Assembly: GCA_013697365.1 (NCBI GenBank)
Contig: JACCXA010000213.1
Coordinates: 1 to 9,924 of the forward strand
Direction of reading: 5' to 3'
Source of the DNA: Chthoniobacterales bacterium
Lineage (GTDB): Bacteria; Verrucomicrobiota; Verrucomicrobiia; Chthoniobacterales; UBA10450
DNA: 9,924 bases
The notes under the pieces are model-generated. The model was not told the DNA's origin. It saw only the letters and a program-made list of their open reading frames with translations, and did no database searches. The translations under genes were made by a program, and so were the position numbers. Below, piece after piece: positions 1 to 7,165 of this stretch (position 1 is its first letter; each line of letters begins with the position of its first letter).

Positions 1-2079
1 GGTTTGAACCCAGGACGTGCCGCCAGTGTTCGTCAGATAAACCCGACCGCCGCTCGCCACCGCGCCGATGACGTTGCCGTTCGATTTCGCAACTCCGATG
101 TTACGCAATGAGCCCGTGGTCAGGAAACCCCCAGTGCCGAGCGCAGTCCATGACGCCGCGTAGTTCGTCGATTTGTAAACCTTCAGATTTACGTGCGTAA
201 AAACGGTGTTGCCGTCGGCTGCGCCGGCCCACGGCACGATCTGCGTGACAAAGGGAGCCGACGCCGTGTTGCTTTCGGTGATGCCGCTCGACGCGGAAAC
301 GAAGGTTGAGCCGCCATTGGTGCTCTTGTAGATGCGCGTGTTGTAGAGTGAACCGAGCATGAGCGAGCCGTTCCCGGAGTGGACGTTGGCGCCGAATCCA
401 TCACCACCAAGCGTCTGGTTGAATGTGCTCGTGCTCCCATCGCGCACGCGGGTGCCGTTGTCCTGAAGACCGCCAATAATGGCGCTTGGAGCTGATTCCG
501 ATGAGCCGACCGAGTAAAGCAGGTGCGCGGCAATTCCGATGTTGTATTTGTCCGTCCAAGTCGCGCCGTTGTCAGCGGACATGAAGATGCCTCCATCGCT
601 GCCTACGTAGAGATTACCGTCCCGGTCGTACGCGCCGGCATGAAAATCAGCGTGAACGTAGGGGAGACTGAACTGCGCGAGCCAGTTGGTCATCTGCGTG
701 TAGGCCGGATTCCCGAGAGCGCTAGTCGCCCGCGTCAGGAGCAAGGCGCCACCGAAGAAGACCGTGCCCTGGTCGTCCTTCGAGGGAATAACGAGCTGAT
801 TGTACCAGCCCTGGCCGTTCAGGAGCGAAGAAGGATTGGCCGATTCAGTGTTCTGATTTGTGTAACGGACCTTGCGGGCGGTGGCACTCATCGCCGTCCA
901 GGTTTGGCCGCCGTTGGTGGAACGAAAGAAATCCGCCAAATCCGTCGAGGCTGAGCTATTCGGAATTGCCGCCTCGGCATACATCACGTTTCGGTTTAAC
1001 GGCGAAGAGGCCACCGTCAGCCGTCCGATGCCGGTTGTTTTGGTCATGCCGGTGGCGCGCGTCCAGGTGGCGCCGTCATTTGTGGTGAACCATGCCTGGC
1101 CGTCAGTAGTGCCGGTGGTGACGCTTGGCTTGGCCTCAAGGCTCAGCGCGTAGTTGGTGCCGCCACCCCAAGCGATGCTCCAGGCATACGGAGCCTCGGT
1201 GCTGCCGGTTGCGATTGTGATCGGTGCAAAGTTTTCGCCTGCGTCCACGGAACGGAACAAGCCTTTGTCGGTCGCGACCAGAATGGTCGTGCTGTTCGTC
1301 GCCACTTTGATTTCCGTGATCTTGGTCGAAGCGCCAAGGTAGATGATCGGTCCCCATGTGGTGCCGCCATCGAGTGATTTTGTGAACCCAATGCCAGTGC
1401 CGTCGAACGAGTCACCGAGGCCCAGATAGAGCGTTGACGGATTGGCCGGATCAAGCGCGAGCGCGCCGGAAGAGAGACTGCCCAGCGATTCCGTCAGCGG
1501 AGTCCACGTCGGCTGCGATGCGGAAAGTGCGTTCGTTGTTTTCCAAACGCCGCCCCCGGACATGGCCACGTAAAGCACCTCGGCATTTGTAGGATCAGGC
1601 ACGATCTCGACCACCCGGCCCGAGTCGGTTTTGTTCAGTGTCGAGTTGCCGTTCTTGATGAAGCTGGCGCGCGTTGGGCCGAGGTTGGTCCAGGTGGTGC
1701 CTGTAACTGCGGCGGCCGTCACCGCGTCTGTCGTCGCGGCTCCATCGGAAGGAGCGCTACTGGAAGACGGATCGGGTAGTAATTTTCCGTTGCGGGCCCG
1801 CTCCCGCGCGGCGGCGTTATTCAGGAACTTGAGGAAGTTTGGGGTGACGGGGGTTTCAAACCACTCGCGGCGAAAATCGCGCCGCTTCGTGGCATCGTCG
1901 GTCTCAGGCCGGGTTGCTGCATCGCCGGGATGCCGAGGATTCTTTTCGTCGTCCTGGCCGTCATTTACGCGCTCTTGAGCGAACCCGGTTATTGGAAGCA
2001 AAAGGGCCAGGGCTGCAGCGTGCCACAAAGGTTTCCGGAGAACGGACTTAGGGAGCCCGGCGAGAGGGAAGTTGAGCAT
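1..2079 (-). CDS. Secreted Asp-box (BNR/VPS10-like) beta-propeller protein, C-terminus beyond the left edge
   Basis: Reading the minus strand from the ATG at 2079 gives 693 codons without a stop to base 1, so the 3' end lies outside the window. The N-terminus looks like a Sec signal peptide: basic residues to about 16, a hydrophobic stretch 21-31 (AAALALLLPI), and a likely cut after TGFA at 34. A charged, low-complexity spacer (about 35-125) follows. Then come Asp-box motifs (S/T-x-D/N-x-G-x-x-W/F): SLDGGTTW 235-242, SVDAGENF 277-284, TTNDGATW 332-339, STNGGQTW 387-394, SADNGATW 501-508, STNGGSTF 586-593, TNTGGTSW 683-690, and a degenerate STNYAASW at 637-644. GGGVWKTTN (175-183), VHADFHAGAYD (475-485) and GGLQDNGT (536-543) are typical of bacterial sortilin/GH74-like propellers. 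It is probably exported or surface-bound; the ligand or enzymatic role is unknown. No clear Shine-Dalgarno precedes the ATG. Glycoside hydrolase activity is possible but unproven. Confidence 0.88.
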   Translation of the reverse strand, partial: MLNFPLAGLPKSVLRKPLWHAAALALLLPITGFAQERVNDGQDDEKNPRHPGDAATRPETDDATKRRDFRREWFETPVTPNFLKFLNNAAARERARNGKLLPDPSSSSAPSDGAATTDAVTAAAVTGTTWTNLGPTRASFIKNGNSTLNKTDSGRVVEIVPDPTNAEVLYVAMSGGGVWKTTNALSASQPTWTPLTESLGSLSSGALALDPANPSTLYLGLGDSFDGTGIGFTKSLDGGTTWGPIIYLGASTKITEIKVATNSTTILVATDKGLFRSVDAGENFAPITIATGSTEAPYAWSIAWGGGTNYALSLEAKPSVTTGTTDGQAWFTTNDGATWTRATGMTKTTGIGRLTVASSPLNRNVMYAEAAIPNSSASTDLADFFRSTNGGQTWTAMSATARKVRYTNQNTESANPSSLLNGQGWYNQLVIPSKDDQGTVFFGGALLLTRATSALGNPAYTQMTNWLAQFSLPYVHADFHAGAYDRDGNLYVGSDGGIFMSADNGATWTDKYNIGIAAHLLYSVGSSESAPSAIIGGLQDNGTRVRDGSTSTFNQTLGGDGFGANVHSGNGSLMLGSLYNTRIYKSTNGGSTFVSASSGITESNTASAPFVTQIVPWAGAADGNTVFTHVNLKVYKSTNYAASWTALGTGGFLTTGSLRNIGVAKSNGNVIGAVASGGRVYLTNTGGTSWVQT

Positions 2080-2129
2080 AGTAGAGATTAATCGTGCAGT
2101 TCCTACTTTCCGAGCGGGTTTATTCTGAG

Positions 2130-2169
2130 AAAAAAGCTTTTTCACCACCGCCCCCCTTGCCGGAGGTGG
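2130..2169 (-). terminator. Possible terminator or structured spacer downstream of dnaX-ybaB
   Basis: Read on the minus strand, CCACC (2169-2165) can pair with GGTGG (2149-2145) around a GC-rich loop. About 10 nt later comes a T run (complement of A2130-2135). The T run is half of a 12-bp palindrome, AAAAAGCTTTTT (2131-2142). A GC-rich hairpin followed by a T-tract soon after the ybaB stop (2204) would fit termination of the dnaX-ybaB transcript before the Asp-box gene. The main stem is only about 5 bp and the distance to the T-tract is long, so this is tentative. The palindrome could instead be an A-tract upstream of the promoter for the gene starting at 2079. Confidence 0.35.
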
Positions 2170-2203
2170 CTTTGCCCGGGCTCGGCGCTTTCTTGGTCTG
2201 TAC

Positions 2204-2515
2204 CTACAATCCCAATCCCGCCACGCCCAATCCGCCAGTGATCTTGGTCATTTCGGATTGCCCCAACTCCTTCGCCTGCTCGATCGCCTGCTTCACGCCG
2301 CTCAGGACCGCTTCCTCCAGAAATTCAACATCGTCTGGATCGACGATTTCCTTCGCGATCTTAAGCGAAATGATATCGCCGGCGCCATTTGCCACGACCG
2401 TAACCTTACCGCCGGCGGCCTGGACCTCTACGGTTTTGTCTTCCAGTTCGGCCTGCGTCTTCGCCATCTGCTCCTGCATCTTTTGAGCCTGCTTCATCAA
2501 CTTGTTTAAGTTCAT
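2204..2515 (-). CDS. ybaB: YbaB/EbfC family nucleoid-associated DNA-binding protein
   Basis: This 103-residue protein starts MNLNKLMKQAQKMQEQMAKT and matches the YbaB/EbfC family in length and layout. A long amphipathic N-terminal helix rich in Q, M and K (1-30) is followed by a strand region with VEVQAAGGKVTVVANGAGDI (28-47). A C-terminal helix with the acidic motif DPDDVEFLEEAV (about 58-69) and a Gly-rich tail (GGLGVAGLGL) complete it. Family members form dimers that bind DNA and act in nucleoid organisation. An in-frame extension to 2632 exists but would overlap the end of dnaX by about 100 bp and adds basic sequence unlike the family, so the ATG at 2515 is preferred. It lies 10 bp after the dnaX stop (TAG, 2528-2526), so the two are almost surely one operon. 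No strong Shine-Dalgarno is visible, so translational coupling to dnaX is plausible. The recR that often follows ybaB is absent. Confidence 0.93.
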   Translation of the reverse strand: MNLNKLMKQAQKMQEQMAKTQAELEDKTVEVQAAGGKVTVVANGAGDIISLKIAKEIVDPDDVEFLEEAVLSGVKQAIEQAKELGQSEMTKITGGLGVAGLGL

Positions 2516-2525
2516 AATCGTTTCG

Positions 2526-4247
2526 CTAGGTTTTGATTTCGCCTTTGAAAATTTCCAGGGCCTCGCGGATAAGGGGGTCGTCCTTGAACGCAGCCGCCGT
2601 CTGGTCTTTTCTGGTGACGGGGAGCGGGGCATTCCGCGGCGGGTCTTCCCGCGCCTCTGCGGCCAAACCTTCTTTTAGGCTGAACTTCAGCTTCCAATCC
2701 TGACCGCTGATTTCTTTGAGAATTGATTGGAGGAAATCGCGGTGGCGCGGCATCGCGATCGATTCCATTGCGGTTTTTTGTTCCGAAGGGAAACCCAGAA
2801 GCAGGCTGTTTCCTTCGTTGCCGAGAAATTTTGCAGAATCGATCCAGCTTATGATCAGCGGCCGGCGGGCGCGGATTTGTTCGACGGCTTTGGCCCAGAG
2901 GGCGCCGGGGTCAAGCGGAGGCGCTTCTTCAGCAGCCGGTTTTTCCGAAGCGCGGGCCGTATGGCCGGCCGGAAGTGCCGACGCAACGGGATGGGGTGGC
3001 GGCGGCTTCGGAGAAGCGTCCGAGCCTGCCTCGCGGCGGGAAGATACGGTTGTCGGCTGATTTTCCGGAGCAGTTGCAGTCGCCTTTTCCGAGCCGCGTG
3101 GCGGCGCTTTGCCATCGCGTAGAGCCGAGAGGCTTTCGATCACTTCGTCTAGCGTAACCTGACTTAACGTTTGAATTGCTTTGATCACCGCAACTTCAAA
3201 ATGGTGCTTTTTGTTCGGCGCCCACTTCATGCGGCCTTCGGCACCGGCAAATTGATCGATCAACTCCAGTAAACGATCGGTCTCGATCAGTGCCGACTGC
3301 GTTTTTAAGGCAGTCTGCAGTTCTGGATTGAAGTCATCCGCGACCGCCTCCGGTCTCACCTTGAAGACGAGCAGATCGCGCAGATACGCAATGAGGTCGG
3401 ACATCAATTTCATCATGTCCTTGCCGACTGCGGCCTCGGCCTGAAGCAGCTCCAGGGCTGCTGCGGTCGCGCCGCGCAGAATATGGTCGGTAAATGCGGC
3501 CACCGTTTGCTCGCTCGTAAACCCAAAGACGTTCAGCACGTCTCGCTCTGCGATTTTCTCGCCGCAGAACGCGACCAGCTGATCGAGCATCGATTCAGCA
3601 TCACGCAAGCCGCCATCGGCCCCTTTTGCGATCGCGTGCGCTGCGGCCGGCTCGAGCGTGACGCTCTCTTTTCCGGCGATGAATTGGAGATGATCGGCGA
3701 TCAGATTCGCTGGAATGCGGTGGAGATCGAAACGCTGGCAGCGGCTCAGAATCGTGGGCAAAACCTTCTGGGGCTCCGTCGTCGCGAAGATGAATTTCAC
3801 GTGCGGCGGCGGTTCCTCGAGCGTCTTGAGGAGCGCGTTGAACGCCGCGGAAGTGAGCATGTGCACCTCGTCGATGATGTAGATCTTGAAGTGCCCTTTG
3901 CTCGGCGCGTAGCGGACGTTGTCGCGCAGCTCGCGCACCTGCTCGACGCCGTTGTTGCTCGCGCCATCGATCTCAAGCACGTCGAGGCTGTTTCCGCCCG
4001 TGATCTCTTTGCAGCTATCGCAAACGCCGCAGGGGGTCGTAGTCGGTCCATTCACGCAATTCAATGCTTTCGCCAGGATCCGCGCAGTGGAAGTTTTCCC
4101 GATCCCGCGAGGACCAACGAAGAGGTAGGCATGCGCCAGACGATTCTGCTCGACCGCATTCTTTAGCGTGCGGGTGACGTGAGCCTGGCCGACGAGATCG
4201 TCAAAAGTCTGAGGCCGATATTTGCGCGCGAAGACCTGGTAGCTCAC
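2526..4247 (-). CDS. dnaX: DNA polymerase III subunit gamma/tau (clamp-loader ATPase)
   Basis: This 573-residue protein is the ATPase of the clamp loader, which loads the beta sliding clamp onto primed DNA. The N-terminus SYQVFARKYRPQTFDDLVGQ is diagnostic. Visible elements are Walker A GPRGIGKT (45-52), zinc-module cysteines C64, C73, C76 and C79, Walker B IIDEVH (124-129), the sensor 1 region FATTEP (154-159), the SRC motif with arginine finger R169 (168-170), and a sensor 2 region GLRDAESMLDQL (213-224). A helical oligomerisation domain (about 240-368) follows, then a Pro/Ala-rich linker (about 380-446) and a C-terminal domain (about 447-573), making a tau-like full-length form. The start is GTG at 4247; an in-frame TAG lies 12 bp upstream and no ATG intervenes, so no longer start is possible. 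No Shine-Dalgarno is evident. It is divergent from the peptidase gene and upstream of ybaB. Confidence 0.97.
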   Translation of the reverse strand: MSYQVFARKYRPQTFDDLVGQAHVTRTLKNAVEQNRLAHAYLFVGPRGIGKTSTARILAKALNCVNGPTTTPCGVCDSCKEITGGNSLDVLEIDGASNNGVEQVRELRDNVRYAPSKGHFKIYIIDEVHMLTSAAFNALLKTLEEPPPHVKFIFATTEPQKVLPTILSRCQRFDLHRIPANLIADHLQFIAGKESVTLEPAAAHAIAKGADGGLRDAESMLDQLVAFCGEKIAERDVLNVFGFTSEQTVAAFTDHILRGATAAALELLQAEAAVGKDMMKLMSDLIAYLRDLLVFKVRPEAVADDFNPELQTALKTQSALIETDRLLELIDQFAGAEGRMKWAPNKKHHFEVAVIKAIQTLSQVTLDEVIESLSALRDGKAPPRGSEKATATAPENQPTTVSSRREAGSDASPKPPPPHPVASALPAGHTARASEKPAAEEAPPLDPGALWAKAVEQIRARRPLIISWIDSAKFLGNEGNSLLLGFPSEQKTAMESIAMPRHRDFLQSILKEISGQDWKLKFSLKEGLAAEAREDPPRNAPLPVTRKDQTAAAFKDDPLIREALEIFKGEIKT

Positions 4248-4384
4248 CGACGGAATCTAGGCGGCAAGAGTGGCCGCGAAAACAGAAAACAAAGAGGACA
4301 GATTTACTGCGTTGGACTGGATTGGAAGAAACCTCGAAACAGCTCCTGTTCATTCAGTTCAATCCAGTTAATCGTGTCCAAAGA
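4248..4384. promoter_or_regulatory. Divergent intergenic region between dnaX and the P1 peptidase gene
   Basis: These 137 bp separate the dnaX start (minus strand) from the peptidase ATG (plus strand), so promoters for both genes should lie here. The stretch 4280-4305 is relatively A-rich. I could not find a convincing sigma-70-type -35/-10 pair on either strand. The clearest structure is the inverted repeat at 4316-4368, listed separately. An in-frame TTG at 4322 would extend the peptidase, but it removes the obvious signal-peptide start and is not favoured. Confidence 0.5.
4316..4368 (+). repeat. Nested inverted repeat in the leader of the P1 peptidase gene
   Basis: ACTGGATTG (4316-4324) is perfectly complementary to CAATCCAGT (4360-4368). 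The stem can extend inward by a G-U and an A-U pair (4325-4326 with 4358-4359). Inside it, AACAG (4338-4342) and CTGTT (4346-4350) form a 5-bp hairpin with a CTC loop. If transcribed toward the peptidase, this would fold 16 nt upstream of its ATG at 4385. It could be an RNA leader structure, a binding site for a dimeric regulator, or chance. No U-run follows, so it is not an intrinsic terminator. Confidence 0.4.
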
Positions 4385-5569
4385 ATGCTCTTCCGCTGCT
4401 CTCTTGCGCTTGCCTTAACGCTCCTGGTCCTGCGGCTGGATGCGCGCGAGCCGCAAACTTCGCCCCCGCCTCAGTCAGCAACAGTCCGGGCACGCGCGCT
4501 GGGTGTGCCGTTCGAAGGAACGCCGGGCCCTTTCAACGCGATCACCGATGTAGCGGGTGTTACGGTTGGTTACAGCACGCTCATCAGCGGCGAAGGGAAG
4601 TTGGAAGTCGGCAAGGGGCCGGTTCGGACCGGGGTGACCGCGGTTCTGCCGCGCGGAGCAGCTTCCTTCGATGATCCAGTCTACGCCGGCGTGTTTAGCC
4701 TGAACGGCAACGGCGAAATGACCGGAACGGCCTGGGTCGAGGAGAGCGGGTTTCTGGAAGGCCCCGTCGCGATTACCAACACGCACAGCGTCGGAGTTGT
4801 CCGTGATGCCATCATCGCCTGGCGGGTCAGCAAAGCAGGGCCGGATCCGACCGGATTTTTTTGGAGCCTCCCCGTCGTGGCGGAGACGTACGACGGTTAT
4901 CTGAGCGATATCAACGGTTTCCATGTGAAACCCGAGCATGCAGTGCGGGCGTTGAGCGAGGCGACGACGGGCGCGATTGCCGAAGGCAGCGTCGGGGGCG
5001 GCACCGGGATGGTGACGTATGAATTCAAAGGCGGCACCGGGACCGCCTCGCGGTTGCTCGACGAGAAGAGCGGCGGCTATACGGTGGGAGTGCTGGTGCA
5101 GGCGAATTGCGGCCGTCGCCCGCAACTGACAATCGCGGGAGTCCCGGTAGGCCGTGAAATCCCGGACGGAGCTCCCTTCACCAAGGACACCGGTTCTATC
5201 ATCATCGTAGTCGCGACTGATGCACCGCTTTTGCCGCATCAGCTGAAACGATTGGCGCGTCGAGCGAGCATGGGACTGGCCCGAACGGGCAGCACCTCGG
5301 GGAACGGCTCCGGCGATTTGTTCCTCGCCTTTTCAACTGCTAATCCGGGCGTGGCAACGCCGGCCCAGCCAAAGCATTCCGTGGAAACAATCCCAAACGA
5401 TCGGCTGGACGGAATTTTCGAGGCCACCGTGCAAGGCGTCGAAGAGGCGATTGTGAATGCGTTGGTCGCCAATCAGACCATGACCGGAGCGGACGATCAC
5501 AAGATCCTGGCTCTGCCGCACGACCGGCTGCGCGCCGCCTTGCGCAAATACAATCGGCTGGCTCCTTAG
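4385..5569 (+). CDS. dmpA: Exported P1-family peptidase, DmpA-type (L-aminopeptidase/D-esterase)
   Basis: This 394-residue protein belongs to the DmpA/BapA family of N-terminal nucleophile hydrolases. They are made as inactive precursors that cut themselves before a serine, which becomes the catalytic N-terminus of the beta subunit, and they release N-terminal residues from peptides or amides. The likely cleavage site is DTG-SIIIVVATDAP, Gly270-Ser271. The opening ARALGVPFEGTPGPFNAITD (36-55), the ITNTHSVGVVRDA segment (130-142), VQANCGRR (238-245) and RTGSTSGNGSGDLFLAFSTA (300-319) are all family-like, with full expected length. The ATG at 4385 is chosen because it directly gives a signal peptide (MLFRCSLALALTLLVLRLDA); the TTG at 4322 would bury it inside a 21-residue extension. 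Export to the periplasm is inferred. No good Shine-Dalgarno is seen. The TPR protein follows after 50 bp. Substrate (D-residues, beta-peptides or amides) cannot be told from sequence alone. Confidence 0.9.
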   Translation: MLFRCSLALALTLLVLRLDAREPQTSPPPQSATVRARALGVPFEGTPGPFNAITDVAGVTVGYSTLISGEGKLEVGKGPVRTGVTAVLPRGAASFDDPVYAGVFSLNGNGEMTGTAWVEESGFLEGPVAITNTHSVGVVRDAIIAWRVSKAGPDPTGFFWSLPVVAETYDGYLSDINGFHVKPEHAVRALSEATTGAIAEGSVGGGTGMVTYEFKGGTGTASRLLDEKSGGYTVGVLVQANCGRRPQLTIAGVPVGREIPDGAPFTKDTGSIIIVVATDAPLLPHQLKRLARRASMGLARTGSTSGNGSGDLFLAFSTANPGVATPAQPKHSVETIPNDRLDGIFEATVQGVEEAIVNALVANQTMTGADDHKILALPHDRLRAALRKYNRLAP

Positions 5570-5619
5570 GTTCTGGTTGATCTGGGGCTGAGTTGCGTCT
5601 CCCGGTGCCCGCTAAATTT

Positions 5620-6867
5620 ATGCCCGACGAAGAGCGGAACGACGAATCAAGTTCCAAGCCGGAGAAGCGCCGGGGCGAATACGATCGGGGACGGCTGCGT
5701 AGTCTTACGCCTGATGAGCGCCGCTTCCTTGGCACACCGCGGATGAAGGATGACCCCGAGCCGCCGCCTCGCGAGGCAAGCGAGGGGAAGGCTCCGTTAG
5801 CAACGCCAAGAGGGAGCGGAACCGAGTCTGGGGGTTCGACGTGGCAGCAAGAAGTCTCAGCAGTCCCCAAAGAAACCGCCACGGGTAGCGCAGATGCAGA
5901 GCCCGAGCCGGCGAAGAAATCTCGAGTCGAGCGAAAAGCCCGGCCTTCAGCACGGACCCGGAAGCTCGATCAGAGGTCATCCCCTATTTCCGAAATGCAG
6001 ACGCCACTGCTGATTATCGGCGGGCTCGTGCTTCTCCTGGTGACCTTCTATGTCGCCAGAGAATTCGAATATTGGAAACACGTCCTTTATACCTCGCGTC
6101 ACGGCCAGACGCTTGAGACGGGGCCGGACAAATATCCCGGCGTCTCTTCCGATGAACTTATCAAGCAGGCGTTCGAGGCGGAAAGAAGGGGAGATATTCA
6201 AAATGCGGTGGAGCGATTCATGGCGGCCCGGCAGAAGAATCCCTCCTATCGGGGCATCCTCTTTCATGTTGGCCAATTACGATACGAGAACGGAAAGTTC
6301 GACGAAGCCGACAAGCTCTTCGAGCACGCCATTGCATTCGGAGAAGACGTGGCCGCGGCGAATCATTCTCGTGGCCTCATCGCAGTTCGGCACAAGAACC
6401 TTGCCGCTGCGCAGCGTCACTTTGGAGCGGCCGCCGCGGCGGATCCCTTCACCGCAGAGTATCATTACTCCTGGGCTGAAGCCCTCCGGATGGATTATCA
6501 TCCTAAGGAAGCGATGGCGCGTTACGAGCACGCCGCTTTACTGGCACGCCACGAGAAAGACCGAAGTCTGTTCAAGATCCGCATGGCGCGACTCGAAGCC
6601 ACGGACCCGACAACTGTCGCCGCAGAGGTCGAGAAGCAACGAGCTGAGGGCGATTTGTCGGTTGATTGGCTCATGACAGCAGCAGCCCTGGAAATCCGAC
6701 AAGCAGGCACTGGCGAGGGAGCGCGCCTAATTGAAGAAGCGCGGGCCAGGAATCAAGCCAGCCTGTTTGTACCGTGCGTGACTGACATGTTCTTCGCCAA
6801 CGCCGCGTCAAAACTTCCGGACATCGCGCAGGCCTGCCACCCGGAGATAGCGACGACGTCTCCTTAG
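5620..6867 (+). CDS. Single-pass membrane protein with disordered N-terminus and TPR domain
   Basis: With the ATG at 5620 the product is 415 residues. The first 125 residues are low-complexity and highly charged (many E, K, R, P, S), ending in a basic stretch (about 101-119) that should stay in the cytoplasm. One transmembrane segment follows (about 128-146, TPLLIIGGLVLLLVTFYVA). The outer part holds about four TPR-like helix pairs at 177-208, 210-243, 244-276 and 277-312, with A/G/Y/F residues at typical positions (such as AVERFMAARQKNP and EADKLFEHAIAFG). A less regular helical tail follows. TPR domains mediate protein-protein contacts; the partner is unknown. An in-frame TTG at 5593 and GTG at 5605 could extend the protein by up to 9 residues, and no start has a strong ribosome site. 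The gene lies 50 bp after the DmpA-type peptidase on the same strand, so co-transcription is likely. No specific family name is recognised. Confidence 0.85.
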   Translation: MPDEERNDESSSKPEKRRGEYDRGRLRSLTPDERRFLGTPRMKDDPEPPPREASEGKAPLATPRGSGTESGGSTWQQEVSAVPKETATGSADAEPEPAKKSRVERKARPSARTRKLDQRSSPISEMQTPLLIIGGLVLLLVTFYVAREFEYWKHVLYTSRHGQTLETGPDKYPGVSSDELIKQAFEAERRGDIQNAVERFMAARQKNPSYRGILFHVGQLRYENGKFDEADKLFEHAIAFGEDVAAANHSRGLIAVRHKNLAAAQRHFGAAAAADPFTAEYHYSWAEALRMDYHPKEAMARYEHAALLARHEKDRSLFKIRMARLEATDPTTVAAEVEKQRAEGDLSVDWLMTAAALEIRQAGTGEGARLIEEARARNQASLFVPCVTDMFFANAASKLPDIAQACHPEIATTSP

Positions 6868-6898
6868 ACGAGCTCCGGATGCGCGGGGGCGGACAGGC

Positions 6899-7165
6899 TT
6901 AAACCCCGAAGTAGCGGCTCCGCAAAACACCACTGAGGGCTGGAGGTCGGCCACGGAGTTGCGCCGCGCGCCCGGCTGGGGAAATGCGTACGCTGACGCA
7001 GGCATCACTGGGATCTTTGCCGGCGAAGTGCCGTTCCCAGTGAGCCTGGGCGTGCGAGAAAACCTCCATGTATTTTCCCGCCAAGGTATGGCGGAGACGC
7101 TCCTTCATTTGGTCATTCGTCGCGCGGTCGCTGAAAACGTCGGTGGCCCATAGAAAATTGTTCAT
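6899..7165 (-). CDS. Small hypothetical protein, unrecognised
   Basis: This 88-residue minus-strand ORF starts with ATG at 7165. It has one of the best ribosome binding sites in the window: GAGGA at 7176-7172, six bases before the start. Roughly 70% of codon third positions in its first 65 codons are G or C, as expected for a gene in this GC-rich DNA. The first 63 residues (MNNFLWATDVFSDRATNDQM onward) look like a folded, mostly helical domain with many charged and aromatic residues, including HAQAHWERHF at 38-47. From about residue 64 the sequence becomes Arg/Ala/Gly/Pro-rich and less convincing, so the original reading frame may have been lost there or the tail may be disordered. There is no signal peptide or membrane segment. 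I do not recognise the family and assign no function. It converges on the TPR gene (31-bp gap) and diverges from the PBP gene. Confidence 0.5.
   Translation of the reverse strand: MNNFLWATDVFSDRATNDQMKERLRHTLAGKYMEVFSHAQAHWERHFAGKDPSDACVSVRISPAGRAAQLRGRPPALSGVLRSRYFGV

Noticed and set aside
2773..2779. A-AAA-AAC heptamer in dnaX as a frameshift site
   Set aside because: The run is in the wrong phase: the codons are CAA AAA ACC, so the heptamer does not align as X-XXY-YYZ with the dnaX frame.
3483..4166. Plus-strand ORF of 227 residues opposite dnaX
   Set aside because: Antisense to the highly conserved AAA+ domain of dnaX; no family motif seen.
4475..5239. Minus-strand ORF of 254 residues opposite the P1 peptidase
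   Set aside because: Antisense to a full, motif-complete peptidase gene; its composition is typical of a shadow frame.
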